Below, in pieces: positions 31,004-32,527 of a DNA stretch of 32,527 nucleotides. The translations under genes were made by a program, and so were the position numbers. Source of the stretch: Nostocales cyanobacterium LEGE 12452 (GTDB lineage: Bacteria; Cyanobacteriota; Cyanobacteriia; Cyanobacteriales; Nostocaceae); the NCBI GenBank assembly GCA_015206945.1, contig JADEXV010000070.1:1-32527 (forward strand), given 5' to 3'. Position 1 is the stretch's first letter. Every line of letters starts with the position of its first letter. The notes under the pieces are model-generated. The model was not told where the DNA came from, did no database searches, and was given only the letters and a program-made list of their open reading frames with translations.

Positions 31004-31732
31004 ATGCTTGCAAACATACAATCATTCAAAATACCCATTACTTGTTTAGCAGCAATTATCTACCTAGAAAATCTCTCCGAACGAGTAAATCTCTTAAGCC
31101 TGTATCAAAAAATATTCCCTGAACAATGGCTAGAATCAACCATTCATATTGATAAACAATCACATCCAGCAAGCGCCTATATGGATAGAGAAATTGAATT
31201 TATTCAACTGGTGAATGATCATCTCTTCCCGATAGAATATATCGATGAGATTGAGTTTAGTCCTGAACATAATAGTATTCCTGTATCACCACAAAAAGTT
31301 GAATGGTGGTATGAAGATTTCGAGGAACTAGAATACTCAGAAAAGTTCCTGCTGTCGTTGATGGGGCAAGGGTACAATATAAGCCAATGGGAACTAAATT
31401 TTGGTTTTACTCCTGATTACATTGCTCTAGCAGAAGAAATTTACTTCGAGACACTTGTCAAGCTATGCCGTCGTTACAAAAGTCCTCTTCAATATTTAGA
31501 TGCAGGCATACGAATTATAGATTACTCGACTGAAAATATCTGGCTAGATGTTACGTGTGAAACAAGCGATTGGCTGGAATGGACTTATGAAAATATCATG
31601 TTTCTCAGTCAAAAGTGGAAAGAAGCCGTCTCGATGATGGAAAAATCAAATAAGCTTACCCACTTGCTAGAAACATCTCTCGCTGCTCGGAAAGCAGCAG
31701 TCAAAATTTGGAATCAAGCATCAAAAGCATGA
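31004..31732 (+). CDS. Probable PRTRC protein F-like
   Basis: A 242-residue acidic protein without clear motifs. It has a short N-terminal strand pattern (NIQSFKIPITCLAAIIY), acidic/aromatic segments 'VEWWYEDFEELEYSEKFLLSLM', a helical middle, and 'TCETSDWLEWTYENIMFLSQKWKEA' near 185-210. I could not match it by sequence with confidence; it is named by position between PRTRC C and B, where protein F sits in known cassettes as I recall them. Its last codons overlap the next start (ATGA), so it is translationally coupled to protein B. Confidence 0.45.
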   Translation: MLANIQSFKIPITCLAAIIYLENLSERVNLLSLYQKIFPEQWLESTIHIDKQSHPASAYMDREIEFIQLVNDHLFPIEYIDEIEFSPEHNSIPVSPQKVEWWYEDFEELEYSEKFLLSLMGQGYNISQWELNFGFTPDYIALAEEIYFETLVKLCRRYKSPLQYLDAGIRIIDYSTENIWLDVTCETSDWLEWTYENIMFLSQKWKEAVSMMEKSNKLTHLLETSLAARKAAVKIWNQASKA

Positions 31733-32451
31733 ATGTAGATACAAATATATTACCAATAATTAACTTAGAAAGTATATCGCAAATCCTGCTTGCAAATATT
31801 CCTCAAGATGAGTTGCTAGCACAGTTAATTATCCTCAAAGGACAATTTATTTTAGTCGAAAACGAAGGCAAAAAATCTAAGTACAAATTTCTTTCCCCTG
31901 AAGCAGTAGAGAAAGCCTTCACAAGTAAAACTGCTACATCTGGATGGCTTTCTAGCAACACGATTTGGTGGGGTAAAAATCCAGAGGGAGAGGCAATTAT
32001 TCAGTTTTACTCTCCCCAAAAATATCAAATTCAAATTATGGGGCAGGAAACTAAAGTAATTACTATCCTCATGCCTGCATTCCTCTTTGCTGGATGCGGT
32101 AGTAAATATTACCTGTGGGCAGTTAAAGGGAGGGTATTTAAACCAGACGCACAACTGTACAAGCCACCTCTACCTAACGTTTGGGACGACTCTAGTATTT
32201 GTTTTGGGGGAAATTCTCCCGGTATGTGCAGTGCCGCAACTATAAGCCAAACCTGGGAGTTGTTCTGGAAATCACCCTTTAATAAGGACTTGTCCCAAGG
32301 CAAATCAAAAACTCATCCCGACAATATCTACAACCAGCTAATCAAATTGCACGAGTCTAAACCCAAATCTTACCCTTCAAGTGACCTTGTTTCGGTTCAT
32401 AGCTGGAAAGTCACAACCCCAGAAGACATTATCAATCATTTGGTCAGTTAA
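31729..32451 (+). CDS. PRTRC protein B: E2-like (Prok-E2_D family)
   Basis: A 240-residue protein. The ATG at 31729 overlaps the preceding stop (ATGA) and is preferred to an upstream TTG at 31708. The family signature is in the second half: 'PAFLFAGCGSKYYLWAVKG', 'LYKPPLPNVWDDSSICFGG', then 'TWELFWKSPFN'. This matches the prokaryotic E2 family D, where known proteins read 'Y.APLYNVYDDGRVC.G'. Cys158 in ICFG is the best candidate for a thioester cysteine. It would act with the ThiF-like E1, expected beyond the right edge, on the ubiquitin-like protein at 30538. Activity in the PRTRC system is predicted, not proven. Confidence 0.72.
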   Translation: MNVDTNILPIINLESISQILLANIPQDELLAQLIILKGQFILVENEGKKSKYKFLSPEAVEKAFTSKTATSGWLSSNTIWWGKNPEGEAIIQFYSPQKYQIQIMGQETKVITILMPAFLFAGCGSKYYLWAVKGRVFKPDAQLYKPPLPNVWDDSSICFGGNSPGMCSAATISQTWELFWKSPFNKDLSQGKSKTHPDNIYNQLIKLHESKPKSYPSSDLVSVHSWKVTTPEDIINHLVS

Positions 32452-32453
32452 CA

Positions 32454-32527
32454 ATGAATCCTTTTATCGGTTATTACCTCGCTAAAAGTAATAACTTTCC
32501 TCCTTACAGTCAAAAACTACAGGAATA
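32454..32527 (+). CDS. Start of the next PRTRC gene (protein A expected), cut by window edge
   Basis: Only 24 codons are visible from the ATG at 32454, three bases after the preceding stop: MNPFIGYYLAKSNNFPPYSQ and a few more. The frame is open to the right edge. In known PRTRC cassettes protein A (JAB-type) follows protein B, so that is the expectation, but the visible residues do not prove it. Confidence 0.4.
   Translation, partial: MNPFIGYYLAKSNNFPPYSQKLQE

Overview
The window reads as a large conjugative plasmid (or an integrated conjugative element) of a filamentous, Nostoc/Anabaena-like cyanobacterium. The basis is frequent HIP1 octamers (GCGATCGC, at least 15 seen, for example near 1697, 3427, 7240, 12598, 14111, 22500, 23581, 29404 and 30587), Nostoc-style short repeats placed inside genes, AT-rich spacers and cyanobacterial-looking protein versions. 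The organism is inferred from composition and repeats only; no rRNA or tRNA gene is present.

Region 1 (1-13.7 kb, all + strand) is a type IV secretion / conjugation cluster. It holds a VirB4/TraC-like ATPase cut by the left edge, a secreted TrbJ/VirB5-like protein, a TrbL/VirB6-like polytopic protein, a VirB8-like protein, a VirB10/TrbI-like protein, a VirB9/TraK-like protein, a large unknown membrane-anchored protein, a VirD4/TraG coupling ATPase and a 751-residue unknown protein. No relaxase is recognisable. A remnant of a four-helix-bundle (S23-type) gene lies just in front of the VirB8-like gene.

Region 2 (13.9-17.5 kb) holds a possible PD-(D/E)XK-fold protein, a tiny coupled gene, and a tRNA-guanine-transglycosylase-like protein of the DpdA type with a C-terminal DUF6884-like domain. 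This last gene carries in-frame tandem DNA repeats. A double zinc-ribbon, phage-type HNH-like protein and a clear terminator follow.

Region 3 (17.5-22.3 kb) holds a decayed gene, two unknown proteins, a minus-strand protein with an EF-hand-like loop, a small protein, and a translationally coupled pair: a divergent FolD-like protein with an extra C-terminal domain and a family-2 glycosyltransferase.

Region 4 (22.3-25.0 kb) is a metabolic insert: dihydroxy-acid dehydratase (ilvD, minus strand) divergent from a LysR-type regulator, with LysR-box-like dyads between them.

Region 5 (25.0-32.5 kb) starts with an MrfA/YprA-type DEAH helicase with a C-terminal zinc/DUF1998 region, ended by a strong terminator. 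Then comes a probable operon: an unknown protein, a 72-residue protein, a primase-polymerase (AEP/PriCT-2), and a PRTRC cassette in the order E-like, C (ubiquitin-like), F-like, B (E2-like), then the start of the next gene (A expected). The ubiquitin-like protein has a long tail after its Gly-Thr-Lys-Gly motif, so it may be a precursor needing cleavage.

Three genes in region 5 share a leader layout (AACCAC, 11-12 nt, ACGC, then a hairpin, then the start codon), which hints at a common plasmid-specific control element.
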